Positions 1 through 12,177 of a stretch of DNA of 64,000 bases are shown here, one piece after another. Source of the DNA: Sipunculus nudus (Eukaryota; Annelida; Sipuncula; Golfingiida; Sipunculidae). The first letter of the stretch is position 1; each line of letters begins with the position of its first letter. The notes under the pieces were generated by a model, which worked only from the letters and a program-made list of their open reading frames with translations, made no database searches and was not told the origin of the DNA. The stretch is from contig CM049321.1 of assembly GCA_026874595.1 (NCBI GenBank), positions 47,829,297-47,893,296 on the forward strand, written 5' to 3'. The translations under genes and the position numbers were made by a program.

Positions 1-1109
1 TGTGTCATATGGACATTATATTTGACAAAACACACCAATTTTTTTTTTATCAGAATGCAGCAATTAGCCCTTCATGATAATGTCACTGACAGATCATTAT
101 CAATCATATTCGCAATTACACGAGGTTATGAAATTTATTTAATTGCAAAGTTATTCCTTGTTTGTGCGTGAATTAACATTAACCTACTATTTCGTTACAT
201 TACACATAACATTTTAACCTCACATGTCGAGAAAATGTCAATGGTATTAGTGAGGGAAATCGTTATAGATCAGTTACATGTTTGATCCATGCATGGATAA
301 ATAATATGACATGTTCCATTTGCTTCCTGAGCCCGGTAAGCTGAAAAATAAATATGGTGTGGACACAATTTAACTGACCTCAGTAGTTCATCAAAATGTA
401 TAGTTCATATTGACTTGATAAGAGTGCGACTGGCTTCAAATGGCTTGAAAGAGTTTGCTCGTTTGACAATGTAACACAGTATGTGTTAAACGTACATCAA
501 GATGATTGTAGCGTTTACATACTACATTGTTAACGCTTGTGGTTAAGTCAACCAAACAATAGAGTTCCCTTTGTAGATTGATTTTTTTTATTCTAGACAA
601 GGTTGACTAATGTCGGCTCCATTAAGATTCACTAAGAATAATCCACTAAGTAAGGACCAACGCTCTGTCACTTAGTTCCAAACCGAAATGGTATTCTACA
701 GATTTACATACTTTAGATATGTACAAGAATGAGGACAATAATTAGATAAGTCAACATAAAAATTAAATGGGGACGTCACATCAACCAGAAAGATCTTTCA
801 TAAGTGGAAGCTTATTCAAACTAGGTTGAACATTATCGGTTCACTTAAACGTAGTGAAATTACTGTGTACATTTTTTTAGGGAAAATAGGTCCATTATTC
901 TTGATTATGCATAACAGATAATGATTTGTTAGGAAAAGGGATGTTGGGTTGCATCATTACAAATTAATAATGTTATCTGGTACATGCACTAAGCAAATTA
1001 TGTTTCGTTTACAAGGAAGTTTCTCCGAGCATCTGAGGCTTCCGTCTCTCAGCCATTTATATAATATCCTCTCATGATAATGAGGCAGTTTCAGACTTCA
1101 TTTTGAGTG
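1..1109 (+). promoter_or_regulatory. Conserved 5' flank of lectin unit 0
   Basis: This stretch has no gene. It aligns by eye with the sequence upstream of lectin units 1, 2 and 3, for example the block around 95..130 with the motif ATTCGCAATTACACGAGG, which recurs near 7870 and 33405. A TATA-like TTTATATAAT lies at 1057..1066, about 45 bases before the presumed start codon, and a TTTCAG initiator-like run follows near 1089. The promoter role is inferred from position and conservation. Confidence 0.45.
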
Positions 1110-1441
1110 ATGTATCATGTATTTTGGTCCACTTTGTTACTGGAGGGATTGTTCCGCTTTGCAGAAAAAGGTATCACTTTATGTCAGTTCCACCTCTCCT
1201 CTTATAAAACAAGTGTACTCTATAGGCGCCAATAAAATACATTAATTTAAATATATGTTTGTTTCAGGCGTCATTACTTTCGGGTCCAGGAACTTCAGTT
1301 CGGCTGAAGTAGCAGGCAGAATGGTCAACAAACCGTTGCCAGCAAGTAAAAAGTCCTTGACCAGCTCATTACAAAACAGTAAATATTGTCTTTCTTTCAG
1401 GAAGAGGAGTTTTAACTGGACCTCTATCGGTGCAGAATCAA
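1110..1441 (+). pseudogene. Lectin unit 0: signal exon and first half of CTLD1 only
   Basis: Two exons of the C-type-lectin-like family are visible. Exon 1 (1110..1170) starts MYHVFWSTLLLEG, a signal-peptide-like stretch, and ends in phase 1 at GTATCA. Exon 2 (1268..1441) begins after TTTCAG and matches the CTLD1 first-half exon of the intact unit (KRSFNWT motif kept). The conserved CTLD cysteine is lost: ETCRLV in the intact unit is VAGRMV here, and YWLSF has become YCLSF. The donor is GTATGG in phase 1. No matching exons for the rest of the protein follow before unit 1, only repeats. It is probably a relic; a less likely reading is an alternative 5' end splicing into unit 1. Confidence 0.65.
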
Positions 1442-2917
1442 GTATGGATAGAACAACCATTGTAGGAATAGGACGCTAAAATATTTGTACAACATACACG
1501 TATTTGAAGTAATGTGTTGTCCAGACTTATAATATTATATTCAAATGCTGTTTGTAAATCGCTATGTATATAGAAAATGTAGATATATGTATGATTAACA
1601 ATGTATTAAAGCCATTATTAGTTGTTTAGTATGATAGTTTATCGATATATATATATATATGTGTGTGTGTGTGTATGTATGAGCTGCAGAAAGTAATTGT
1701 TGTGACTGGCTTTGATGGTTATTATTTGGTTGTATTTTATCTACATACCCATATTTTGGAGTGCAATTAGAGTCCAGCCCAGTGATCCAGCATATGCATC
1801 AAATTTCTGCTTTTTCCTGTGCGTTTATTCGACAGAAGCCAATAATTTCATGTTACGCTTGGTTGATCGCACAAACCATATGTAGTGTTTACTCTATTGA
1901 CAATTGTGCTCGCTGACCAGTAAACCAACAATGCACAGACTACTGGTTAAGAACTCTTGAACTCAGCTGAGAGTATCACGTGGGTCATTAAATGCATCAT
2001 CTACTCAGAATGTATACTAACTAAATTCTGCATGCTACAAGAATGCGGACTCACAAGGTTTTATCAGGCTAGCATTCATAACCCATAGGGGATGTAGGAG
2101 AGGTGCAAAACTACAACTACCCATACCAGTTACACCATTCTCTTCCCATAGGCGTACTTTTGATAAGAAACCTGAATTCTTCGGCTGAGTGGCTAACACG
2201 TCGAATCTGCGTGTTTTATGGTGACTTTATTCAGACTCTAATCATCCCTGGCAGATAGTCATATTGTCAGTCTTCTAAATCAGTACAAAATGCATTTTGG
2301 TAAAAATACAACCTGATGTTGCTAGTTGCAAATTACCATAAGAAAATTCCTTCCAGTTAAAATGCACAATCAGTCAAAAATAAAATAAAAACTTCAGATG
2401 ACTACGTCCTTGCAATGACATTGATGATAAAACTGAATATTTATTAACTTGAACCATCAGCTTCAAGTCCAGTCATGTTATTATTTGGGAAACTACTTTC
2501 CGCCAAAAACTGGTGTCATATTTGATAACAACATGAACATGATATGTCATATCAACAATATCTGCCTTTTTACAACTGAAGAACATTTCTGAAATCCGAA
2601 AAAAACTTAAATATACTTAACCCGCTACAGAGGCAATAGTTCATGTATTCATCTCGTCCAGGAGACAACTGTAACAGCCTGCTCTGTGGGGTACCTTCTA
2701 TTCAATTTTAGAAACTTCACCGTCCACAACGCTGCTGCCAGGTTGTTGCTTAGGATGAAGAAGTATGAGCACACGATCCAGTATAGAGTTATGTTTAGGC
2801 CTTTGCTGCTTACCTATACGCATTTTATGGTTTGCTTCCAAATTATCTGTCTGAACTGCTGGATATACAGATGCCTGTACGATTTTTAGGTCATGGTCTT
2901 TCAAAAGATTATTTATG
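1442..2917. other. Intergenic, no gene seen
   Basis: No coding exon was recognised. It holds a (TA)n/(TG)n microsatellite at 1643..1680. The 2640..2917 part directly borders the LINE fragment on the right and was not assigned. A tRNA-like A-box look-alike near 2185 lacks a partner B box. Confidence 0.4.
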
Positions 2918-3310
2918 CACCTTAGTTGCCCAGTAAATTCAAGATGAGTTCATTTGAAACAAGCAATAATATGCTTGTTTTGGTAAACGTCTGTTTTACA
3001 TATGTAATATTTTACCCAGAAAACCTGCCATATTCACCTAACACAACCGGGTTAGGAGCCGCTAAATTAAAAAAATTATTTTGTACCCCCTCTATTTCCT
3101 CACAGTCATTCCATCCCCATATTTCACTACCATATAACAGTACTGACCCCACCATCAAATCGAACATATAAAACAGTTGTTGCGGAGTAACATATTTGCA
3201 TTTCAGCCAGTATCTTTTTATCATCCCAGCTGCTTTCTGTGCCTGATTTACCTTGTATTTTTGAGATATTGTCCATTTTCCAAAACTTGTGTATATTGTC
3301 CCAAGGTTTT
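2918..3310 (-). mobile_element. LINE ORF2 fragment, 3' part (left of a nested insertion)
   Basis: On the minus strand this encodes pieces of the region after the RT domain of the same LINE family as 18190..24430: the short frame 3224..3012 matches the LQYxP-like stretch KCKYVTPQQLFYMFD and NPVVLGEYGR of the better copy. It is cut at about 3310, where a 2.4-kb repeat is inserted, and continues at 5735. The 1.7 kb of 3' end present in the related copy at 29193 is missing here. It is non-functional. Confidence 0.8.
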
Positions 3311-5734
3311 TAGCTCAGCTGACTTTCAGTCATGCTGGGCTATAGCGATGGGTCTTTGTCCGTCGTCCTTCCGTCTGTCCGTCCGGCCGGCCGTCCGTCC
3401 GTTAGCAGGGTACAAATCGTAACCATAGGGGCTAGGGCCATGAACCCTATGCAGTCTTAGAGGTTATAAAAAGATCTCCTTGCAAACCTGAAATTAGGTC
3501 ACTGCGACCTATATTCTCAAAGTTATGGGGTGTGTTTGCACCCCCCAGAAATAACTCTTTGAGACAAAATTTTCATCCCAAACCTTCCATCTTTCACATA
3601 CAGCTCACCTACCAACAGGGGAAGAACCATAATTTTTTTGAGGTCAAAAGGTCAAAGGTCAAGGTCACAGGAGCCTCTTCTTTGAAAAGCCTGTGGATGC
3701 ATTTTAAGCCAACCCTTTCATCCCAATTCTTTGATCTTTCACATACAGCTCACCTACTAAGTTGGAGAAGAATCCTATAGATTTTGAGGTCACAAGGTCA
3801 AAGGTCAGGGTCACAGGATCCACTTCTTTGAAAAGGTTGTGGACACATTTCAAGCTAGACTTTTCATTCCAAACCTTCCAGCACTGATATCGCTTCTCTG
3901 CCAACAGTGGAAAAGACCTGTTGATTTTGAGGTCAAAGGTCAAGTTCACAGCACCCACTTCTTGCGTGGAGTCATTTTCAGGCAAACTTTTCAATCTGTA
4001 CCTTCCATCTGTCAGATATGGCTTACCTACCAATAAGGGAAGAAGCCTATTGATGTTGAGGTCAAAAAGTCAAAGGTCAAGGTCACAATATTTAATTGTT
4101 CTAAATGCTTGTGAGCATATTTCAAGTGTTACTTTTCAACCGAAACCTTCAGTCTTTCACATATGCCACATCTATGCATCACTCAGTTTGACTCAAACTT
4201 CATATTTATGGGTCTTTTTGCTTGAATAAATAACTTATTGATTTTGGGGTCAGCTGGTCAGCAGGTTAAAGGTTGCAGGTCAAAGTTATTCACCCATTGG
4301 TTGCCAAGTAATTACACCAGATTTAAGTGGTTAGTAGTTACCCATCATTTAGAAAGAATCCAGTTGATATATGGGCAAAAGGCCAAGGTCATAGGTCAGG
4401 GATGTTCACAATTACTTATTTTATAGACCATCTCTATTTTTCTTGTATATATAACCATCCCACTCCAGCTGGTATATCTCCCTGTGTGGCTGTAATTGTG
4501 AGTGACACTGGTGACATATGACTCCCTTTTGTATCAGCCTATTAAGTGATAAGGCTCAGTGATAAGTACCTCGTTACTTCATAACAAAAACACTGTTGTC
4601 ACAATGCTTCAGCCAGGCACTAAGACTATGAGAGTATAGTATTAAGGTTTAGCTACTGATTTATAAGATGATGGGAACATTTTGCAGTTTATTTTATGGA
4701 ATCCTAGCAATAAACTTAGTTTCCTAGATATCTGAATATTTTAATATATATCACCACATATAAAAGCAAGTGTTTGTTCTCATAATATGTAGATGTGTAC
4801 CTTGATTTAGGATGGCTTTTTGTTTCATTTCAAGACTCTTAGTCATGCTTTCTGCATTTCTTTTCTTTCAGGTTTGGCAGTTTACCTACCCTGCTGACCC
4901 CATTGAAAAGCAGAGTGATAATAAAAAATATTGGACTTACACTTTTTACAATTGCATATCTATAAATCTGATAAGAGGGCCTGGACATGCCTTTTGAATT
5001 ATTTTGGGCATTCATTACTGGATAATTTGCCCAAAGTTTGGTCTCTTATTGGAGAATGTGGGATATCAAATGTCATACTTGTCAGAAATCCATTATGTCT
5101 GCCAGTTAGCCACCTTAGAAATTCTTTCTTTAGTGCAGTTTCAGTAATTTTTCTTTAATGTTTGGTCTGATTTAGAGAATGTTTGTTGTCTGATTTCAGA
5201 CTTGTCAGAAGTCCAATATGGCCACCAGGCAACCATCTTTTAATTCCTTTTGATCATATTATCTCAAGAACAGTTAAAGTGAATGCAGTTGGATGTATAT
5301 TTATGTAATCTTGTAAAGGTTTGGGTCAAATATTTCTGAATAAATATTACCATCATTTATAAAAGTGCAGTACAGTTGGCTTGTATTAAATAAAAATTCA
5401 TACAGAAGCACATGTTTCTCAATAATTCTTGCATGTATTTCCTTGATTTTTGCTATATATTTTGATCTTATATTTGCCCTTTGTGGTGTTCCTTTGAGAC
5501 TGACAGGTTTCAAGCAAGCTGTTGGAATAGTTCCTGATAGCTTAACAATCATGCATTTTCCTCAGACCATCAATTCACTGTGTTTTAACCAGACATAGGT
5601 GATATATATTTCTGTTGTCATAGAAAATTTTCAACAAATTGGCAAATTGGTTCTTCAAAATTTGACTGGAAGTTGTGAATCTCAGTCCATGATGTCACAG
5701 GTCATGCTTGGCAGCTGAGCGTCATGACCCATGG
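3311..5734 (+). mobile_element. 2.4-kb interspersed repeat rich in AGGTCA, nested in a LINE
   Basis: This block interrupts a LINE fragment. Joining the flanks GGTTTTTA and TATAATGAC restores the continuous LINE sequence seen at 31273..31290, leaving a two-base TA duplication. It starts GCTCAGCTGAC and ends CCCATGGGTCACTTGT. No long coding frame was recognised. A diverged copy lies in opposite orientation at 61823..63930; both carry the landmark CTATAGCGATGGGTC or its variant near one end and GACCCATGGGTCAC at the other. The TA duplication suggests a cut-and-paste DNA element, but clear terminal inverted repeats were not found beyond the shared 8-mer CTCAGCTG near both ends. The class is therefore unknown. 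Confidence 0.6.
3560..4270 (+). repeat. Degenerate tandem repeat, about 140-base unit with AGGTCA clusters
   Basis: Four to five units are recognisable. Each has a cluster of the form TTTTGAGGTCA followed by AAGGTCAAAGGTCAAGGTCA variants, starting near 3641, 3787, 3930 and 4059, then CTTCCATCTTTCACATA-like sequence. Direct repeats of AGGTCA spaced by one base resemble nuclear-receptor DR1 sites, and TCAAGGTCA resembles an extended monomer site. Any binding function is speculation. Confidence 0.7.
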
Positions 5735-7650
5735 GTCACTTGTTATAATGACTTGTCACCTGGATGTCATTTCCCATAAATTTCCACCTTTTATTATTTT
5801 CAACCCTGCCATCATTCCTAACGACCATGGCTTTTGTTTTACTCAGATTTACTTTCATACCATAATTCAGACAGAATTTTTCTAGAATTTTCTTCATGCT
5901 TTTGTAACTCAGGAACCGTATCGCCAAACAGCACTATATCATCTGTATACATTAAAAAAGACAGATTTGGCATTCCTTGTGATAAGAATATCCTCCTGTT
6001 ATTAAATTGTTTAACTTTTGTGTGCCTCTCCTGATATTTTTCATTGTGCGCCACATTTCATTGTTGGTATGACATGATATAAATTGTCCTGTTGTTTTCT
6101 TTTCAAACAGTTCACTTTTTTTATTTACAGGTTTCTATTAAAGAGTTCCTTCTTTCTTTGATAGTCAATAAAATTATTTTTTTGCTATCAGTCAATTTAG
6201 AATTATTAAAAGCTTTATATTTTGCTAGTCTTGCTGACTCGCATGCCAATTTCCACCACCTTCGTTGTTTGATACACTTCCTTTTAGTGTTGGACTTCTA
6301 TATAAACGTATTGTCTGCCATGTGCTGCATCATTTGTGCTGATATTTCAGCAGCCTTGTTACGATCATTGTTAACAATACCGTAAAAACACTAACGTTTC
6401 TTTAACTGTGTTATCTTTATCCCAACAGTAATGATAAGATTTTCTGTTTCTATACCGTACCCATACTATTTCTTCCTTTTCATCAAATTGATAAATGAAT
6501 TTGTATTTGTTGTAATTACCATTTCTGCTGCCACTGGAAAATGATCTAACATATTCATATTTAACATTGTGTGTTTATAAAATTTAGAGTATAACCTGGA
6601 ACTAACAATTATATAATAAATTTGGCTCTTGGACTAAGGATGAACAATATGTGTATGCACCTTGCATATCTGGATTGATACGACCATTTAATATTCTCAA
6701 GTTAAGCACTTTGCATAGTTCCTGCAGTGATTTGCCACATAATTGACTGTTTGATACTTACCATTTCTCTTAATTTAAAATTATTTAGGTATACAGCTAT
6801 TCCTAAATATTTTGTATCATCATCTCTCAGATAGTCTTGCAAATATCCTATTCTGGCGTTAAATTCCCCCATCATTATGATTTCCAAATCTTCATATTCA
6901 CATAACAATTCAGATATAATATATTCTAGTCTCATCAAAAACGCAGTATACAGCTCAATGTTTAGGTGCAATATATACAGACAGTAATAAAAACATCTTT
7001 CAACAGCCCCAGTCGATCCCCTTTTAAATAATATCAACATATCTGTATACCTGGTTATGACAGTCTTAATATAATCTTTGTACTAGTTTTTCACATAAAC
7101 CCTTTTACCCCCACTTTTTATATTTATACACCTCACTGCGGAATAGCCGGTATACCCATAGAATGAGCTCCTAAATTCTTGTGAATTTTCTGCCCATGTT
7201 TCAACAACTGTGATCACATCATTATTTAAAATAAGATGCCTCAATTCATTTTGCCATATATGTTTTCTTAGACCATTTGCATTCCAGGTTAGTAACCTAA
7301 AAGGTATCTTATCAACATGATTACTTACTGCTGTGGAACCTCTCTTAACTAATGTATTACTCAATAGCTCACCACGTTTTGTTGATTCTATGTTAGTAAA
7401 TTGGCCGTCAGCTCTGAGTCCCTTGTTTAATGTTTTAGTAAGAGTGCAAGACTGTGCGCTGTGCAGATAGGTCAGTGAATCACCTGAACACATGAGACAG
7501 AAACATAATTACTATCACCATCCTTATAAAAATGTAATTAATTGTCAGCATCAGTAATACCATTACCATTATTCACTGCTAATTTCAAACGAACAACAGT
7601 ATTACAAAGATTTGAAACATTTTGGTTCTTGTTATTAGCACATAGAAGAT
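5735..7650 (-). mobile_element. LINE ORF2 fragment, 5'-truncated with internal deletion
   Basis: This continues the fragment at 2918..3310. On the minus strand it encodes the NANGLRKHIWQNELR endonuclease start (frame 7493..7083), the GEFNAR region (7040..6702) and the YTDDIVLFGDT polymerase remnant (6054..5839). About 850 bases, including most of the RT core, are deleted near 6010 relative to 18190..24430. The copy at 29193..33190 has the same deletion and the same 5' truncation point. The copy is non-functional. Confidence 0.85.
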
Positions 7651-8376
7651 ATTATGCATAGTGTGTTACAAACCGTGCAGTTAAAATAAGCAACTGTAAT
7701 TATTTATTTTCGTCCAGATAAGAAACGCAGCAAACATGTTAACAGTAAAGCTAACGTATAATTATGTCACACGCACACTACATATATGACAAAACAGACC
7801 AATTATGAGTAAAATGTACAAATTTTCCTGCGGTGATAATTACACACACAGATCATTATCAATAATATTCGCAATTACACCAGGTTATTATAACAGTTGA
7901 AATGACAACGCTCTTCCTTGTTTGTGCAATGATTTACATTAATTTATTATCTCGTAACATAATACGTACAACTTTAACCTTACATGTCACGAAATGACAC
8001 TAGTATTTGTGACGCAAATAGCCATAGCAGAGATATCCAACTAGTCACAATGTTAACAAATGTATGCAGACATGATATTATAATTTCATCTATCTTGACC
8101 TTCAACCACGTAAAATGGATCCATTAAAAAGAGTATCCATATGTTTTATCACATTCTGATTATTATCTTGGAATATGCTTTGGGGAAAATAATTTGATAG
8201 CAACGGGGATGCTAGTATCTGTCAATACAAATTACCAATGTTGTTTGGTGCATGCATTTATAAAAGAAATTTCGTTTACAAGGAAGTATCGATTTCGTAC
8301 GGGAAACATCCGTCTCTCGTTCATTTATCTCATATGCATGCTTTAAAAAAGTCAGTTTCAGGCTTTATGTGGAGTG
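7651..8376 (+). promoter_or_regulatory. Conserved 5' flank of lectin unit 1
   Basis: No coding sequence. It matches the flank of unit 3 (33191..33910) nearly base for base and the flanks of units 0 and 2 more loosely. TCAGTTTCAGGCTT at 8352 looks like an initiator about 25 bases before the start codon. There is no strong TATA box. Confidence 0.45.
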
Positions 8377-11300
8377 ATGCATCATGTGCTGTGGTTCACT
8401 GTGTTACTGGATGTGTTGTTGTCTTGTTTTGCAAAAAGCGGTATCATTTTATTTCAATACCCTTATCATTTTGCTTGTAAGTTTTAAGACCATAGTGCCG
8501 TAGAGAAACGTAATATACAAATCGGAAATTGTCAGTATATGTTTCAGATGCCATTGCTTACGAGGCAAGAAACTTCACTATGGCTGAAGAAACATGTAGA
8601 CTGGTGAACAAAACATTACCCCATGGACATCACATGAACTTCCCATTAGAAGAGAAAAAGTACTGGCTCTCGTTTAGAAAGAAGAGTTTCAATTGGACAT
8701 TTATTGATCAAGATTCAGGTAAAGTTGTTTTAAAATTATTATAATGTCTTCCAAATGTTTGTCTTTGTAAAATGAACAATAGGAACTTATATCTTCTAAA
8801 CTCATATTTGATGTTGAGGCGAACAACATCGTCAGTTAGTAACAGTAGTAGGTAAACAGAGAATTTAATTATGCTTTTTTCTTAAGTTTAATGCACATAT
8901 TGATATCAGGGTATGCAAGATATAGATCCAAAGGTTAACCAAAAAGCTTTAAACATAAACAATATAAAATAGTAAGCATCATATGACAAGTAAAATTAAG
9001 GGACTCTTTCCGTATGCCTGGATTCTTCAGATTTTTTAAGATGTCTAAGCAACAATTGTTTAAGACTAATCAGGAATATGCACCACACCATTTGGCAATG
9101 AATATTATAATCATTTCTTGTCTGTTTTCTCAGGAAAACCTATAATTAGGATTTTAGTTACTGCACCTGCCAAATAAAGTACGGCAGCTATAAGCAATTC
9201 TTCTTAGAATATATAAATAATTGGTTAATGTTATTTTACTTAATCCTAAAATGAGAATTTGATACAACTGACTGTCAGTTTAAATGACTGTTGGACAAAG
9301 TCATATTTATTTATTCTTTCAGGCGTCGTGCCGATCCCCAAAGCTGAAGGTGACTGTGCATACATCGGGTACAGTCGTATATATTCGACCTCTTGTTATC
9401 AGGAACTAGAATATGCTTGTATGTCCAAAGGTTGGTTGTTTGCAGCAGACGAAGTTTTAACAGTAACTCTTTTATTTCGTACACAAACATAACCAAGACT
9501 ATTCTTAGACATGAAATGAAACCGCCAGACGTTCTACCGCTTCCCTAATAAAGCAAGCTTCACTAGCGAGTCCAGTGGGAAAGTTTTTGTGTGTCCGGTT
9601 ACATTCACCCCATCTCCGAGGACGTTTTGTCCCCAGAACGTGGGATCGATACTAGGGTCACACACGTGATCTGGGTGGGGCCTCATGCCACGACACCAAC
9701 TCCCCAGATCCCACCGCTGCCACCATTAGTAACGGGTAAAAATAGAAACCAGGCCCGAATGTGGGTTTGAACCCGTGACCAGTGACACACAAGTCAGACG
9801 ATCTACCGCCTCGCTAATAAAGCAAGCTTCACTAGCGAGGCCAGTAAGAACGCTTTTGTGTGTCCGGTTACATTTATATTCGAGGAAATATTATTATGAT
9901 GTAGTTCACCGCGGGCAATGATGTATAAATCATGCTTTTTGATGCAACACACATGCTGTGACACGCTTTCACATTTTTTTTGGATCCAGGATCCTGTATT
10001 CCTTGTCACGGAGGAACATGCATTCAGACAACGGATGCCTGTGTACATTTCATATTAGAGAAGGTAAATTGGTACAGAGCTTACCATTTGTGTAAAATCT
10101 TAGGTTGGGACATGTTAATCCCTATCGTAACATCTTTGAGATCCCCAATGGACGGCCACTCATATTGGATAGGTCTCCGAAAGTCCGAATGGTTTCACAA
10201 TGATCAGCCAGGTAATAATCTTGTTTTTCATTTGCCATTAAGATACAATTTACTTTCCCCTATCTCTGCCCAGATTAGAATATAACCTTTTATCCCTTTA
10301 AAGTTTTTAGATATTTTAAATATAAATTTTACTTGATATGTTTTGTTTGTGTTTAGCATATTGTGCGTGTTTTTATAATTTTATAATTTACACAAATATA
10401 AAAAAAAATATTTGGAAAATGATTTGTTTTCGTTTAAATAAAGAAAACTTAGTAAAGTAGATTTTATTTGTCGAGTTTTACAGTGAATAGCAGTATAAGA
10501 ATATTTTGGTATTACTGCAGTGAGAAATTTTAAAGAATCAAAATGGGTATCGGCAGAGAGAGGAATCGACTACAACAGCGCCACCTGTGCTGTAACTTAT
10601 GAAACTTTTTGGGAACCAGTTCCATGTGATTCTTTCTTCCACACCATTTGTGTTGGCAGTGGTGAGTATCATTGATTTCATTGAAAAACCTTTTAATTAT
10701 GATATATCTGACTAAAATTACTTCATTATTTTTCTCGTTTGTTCTTTTCCTCACAGGATATAATTATTTTAATAGGCTTGCCCTAAATAAGCCAGCATAA
10801 AGTGGGTAGCAATTTTGAAGTTATATTCGAAAGGGATACATCTATGATCTGCGAGATAGGCGCATTTTGGAGTGGCTTAATTGAACTTTGAACTGTATAA
10901 GACCACCTTTCATTATGATACACTGTCTTCTTAAGAGGCGGGGATAGGAAAGCTGGCTCTCTTTCTAAATGAAAGTGTGCCATTTAGTGTCTGTTAGAGA
11001 GCCAACATAAATTTCCCCAAGCAACCAAACAGTGGAACCGCACAAGTATGGACAATTTTGGTAAATGGCAAACGGGTCTTTTTATGGTTGATCCTATTTG
11101 TGACAGTCTTACCTTGCACCTTCCTAGCCTGTAATATGCCTTGATGTTTGTGTCAACAAAAGGTTACACGTGACAGAGCAGTCATCGTGTTGAATGTGTA
11201 TAGCGTGTTGTTACAATATACTTGAACAATGCTAAATTAGGTATGAGTACATATAAATGAAATCCCGCATTGAAGGAGAAAGTAACACTGTCGGTAGATA

Positions 11301-12177
11301 ACCGGTGCTAAGTTTACAGCAATATATTGATAATTATGAACACCTTCATTATCCGCGCAGAACGGTAAGCAATCAAGAGTCACCTTCGATCTATTTTGTT
11401 TGGGCGCAATTCACTGACCCATGAAAAAATATAATTACATTACCTTGCCTTTGTATTTGAGGTACTAGATTAAAATTATTTGTATCTGTGGTCTCAACCG
11501 CTCGGTGGTCGCAAGGCGATTCCCCCCTGTTTTTTTGTATGGTCTACTTCCAAGAAAATATTCATTTAAGTTTGAAGAGTCAAGATTTTAGTCATACAGC
11601 ATCACGAATTAATGTTGAAACAGATTAAAAATGTTCTACATTTTATTAAACGAAACGATATTCATAAAGAATACTTATGTTTGCAAGTTCCTTTTTTATA
11701 GTTATGAAGGATATTATGAATACTTCACATGAATATAACCCCCCAGTTTTTCATGTAACATATTCGTATTAGGAATGTAAGCCTACTCTTAAGCATGTTC
11801 TGTAAGACAAAGTGATATTCGTAATTTTCAGAGGACAGTGATAACACAAGCGTGCACATTTCCCATGAAGAATCTTTGTTTTCACAAAGTAAACCTTACT
11901 CCACATCTGAAGCCATTTATGATACAGGTGAGATGCTTGTTTGAGTGACTGCATTTACTCAGACATATATTTAATTGTATTTCACGCAAATGCCCCAGTT
12001 TAATATTTACCATTTTACATTTACGTTTTGTGCATGCTATCTTTACAAAACTATTGATCATAATTTCCATCCGGTCATAGGCTTTCATCATTTGTTTTAG
12101 CTTGCTACAAATTAATCTTTGTCACAGGGGCAATGCCGTCAGCAATGTTCACTCTGATAATATTAGCAGGGATCTGA
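8377..12177 (+). CDS. Lectin unit 1: two-CTLD protein ending inside the membrane exon
   Basis: Seven exons join in phase: 8377..8440 (signal peptide), 8548..8718 and 9323..9430 (CTLD1), 9990..10211 and 10521..10661 (CTLD2), 11832..11927 (stalk), 12128..12177. All introns up to the stalk are phase 1 with AG acceptors and GT donors. The translation is 283 residues. It begins MHHVLWFTVL and contains CTLD landmarks AEETCRLV, YWLSFRKKSFNWT, EGDCAY, NWYRAYHLCK, SYWIGLRK and FWEPVPC. In the membrane exon the intact unit reads ATC GGG TTA; here it reads ATC TGA TTA, so translation stops at 12175..12177 after about 12 hydrophobic residues, and a second stop follows. The cytoplasmic exon is absent. It may make a secreted lectin-like protein, or be a recent pseudogene. 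Confidence 0.7.
9527..9874 (-). mobile_element. tRNA-derived SINE in intron 3 of lectin unit 1
   Basis: On the minus strand there is an A-box-like TAGCGAGGCGGTAGA (9802..9816) and a B box GGTTCAAACCC (9763..9773), the internal RNA polymerase III promoter of a tRNA-derived SINE. The two ends share a near-identical direct repeat of about 80 bases (AGACGNTCTACCGC to CCGGTTACATT). The same element sits in the same intron of unit 3, and is absent from unit 2. Confidence 0.75.

Noticed and set aside
2185-2270. Possible tRNA gene from GCTGAGTGGCTAACACG
   Set aside because: Only an A-box-like stretch; no B box and no cloverleaf pairing.
3560-4270. Regularly spaced repeats as a CRISPR-like array
   Set aside because: The genome is eukaryotic, units are diverged and about 140 bases, spacers are themselves repeated, and no cas genes are present.
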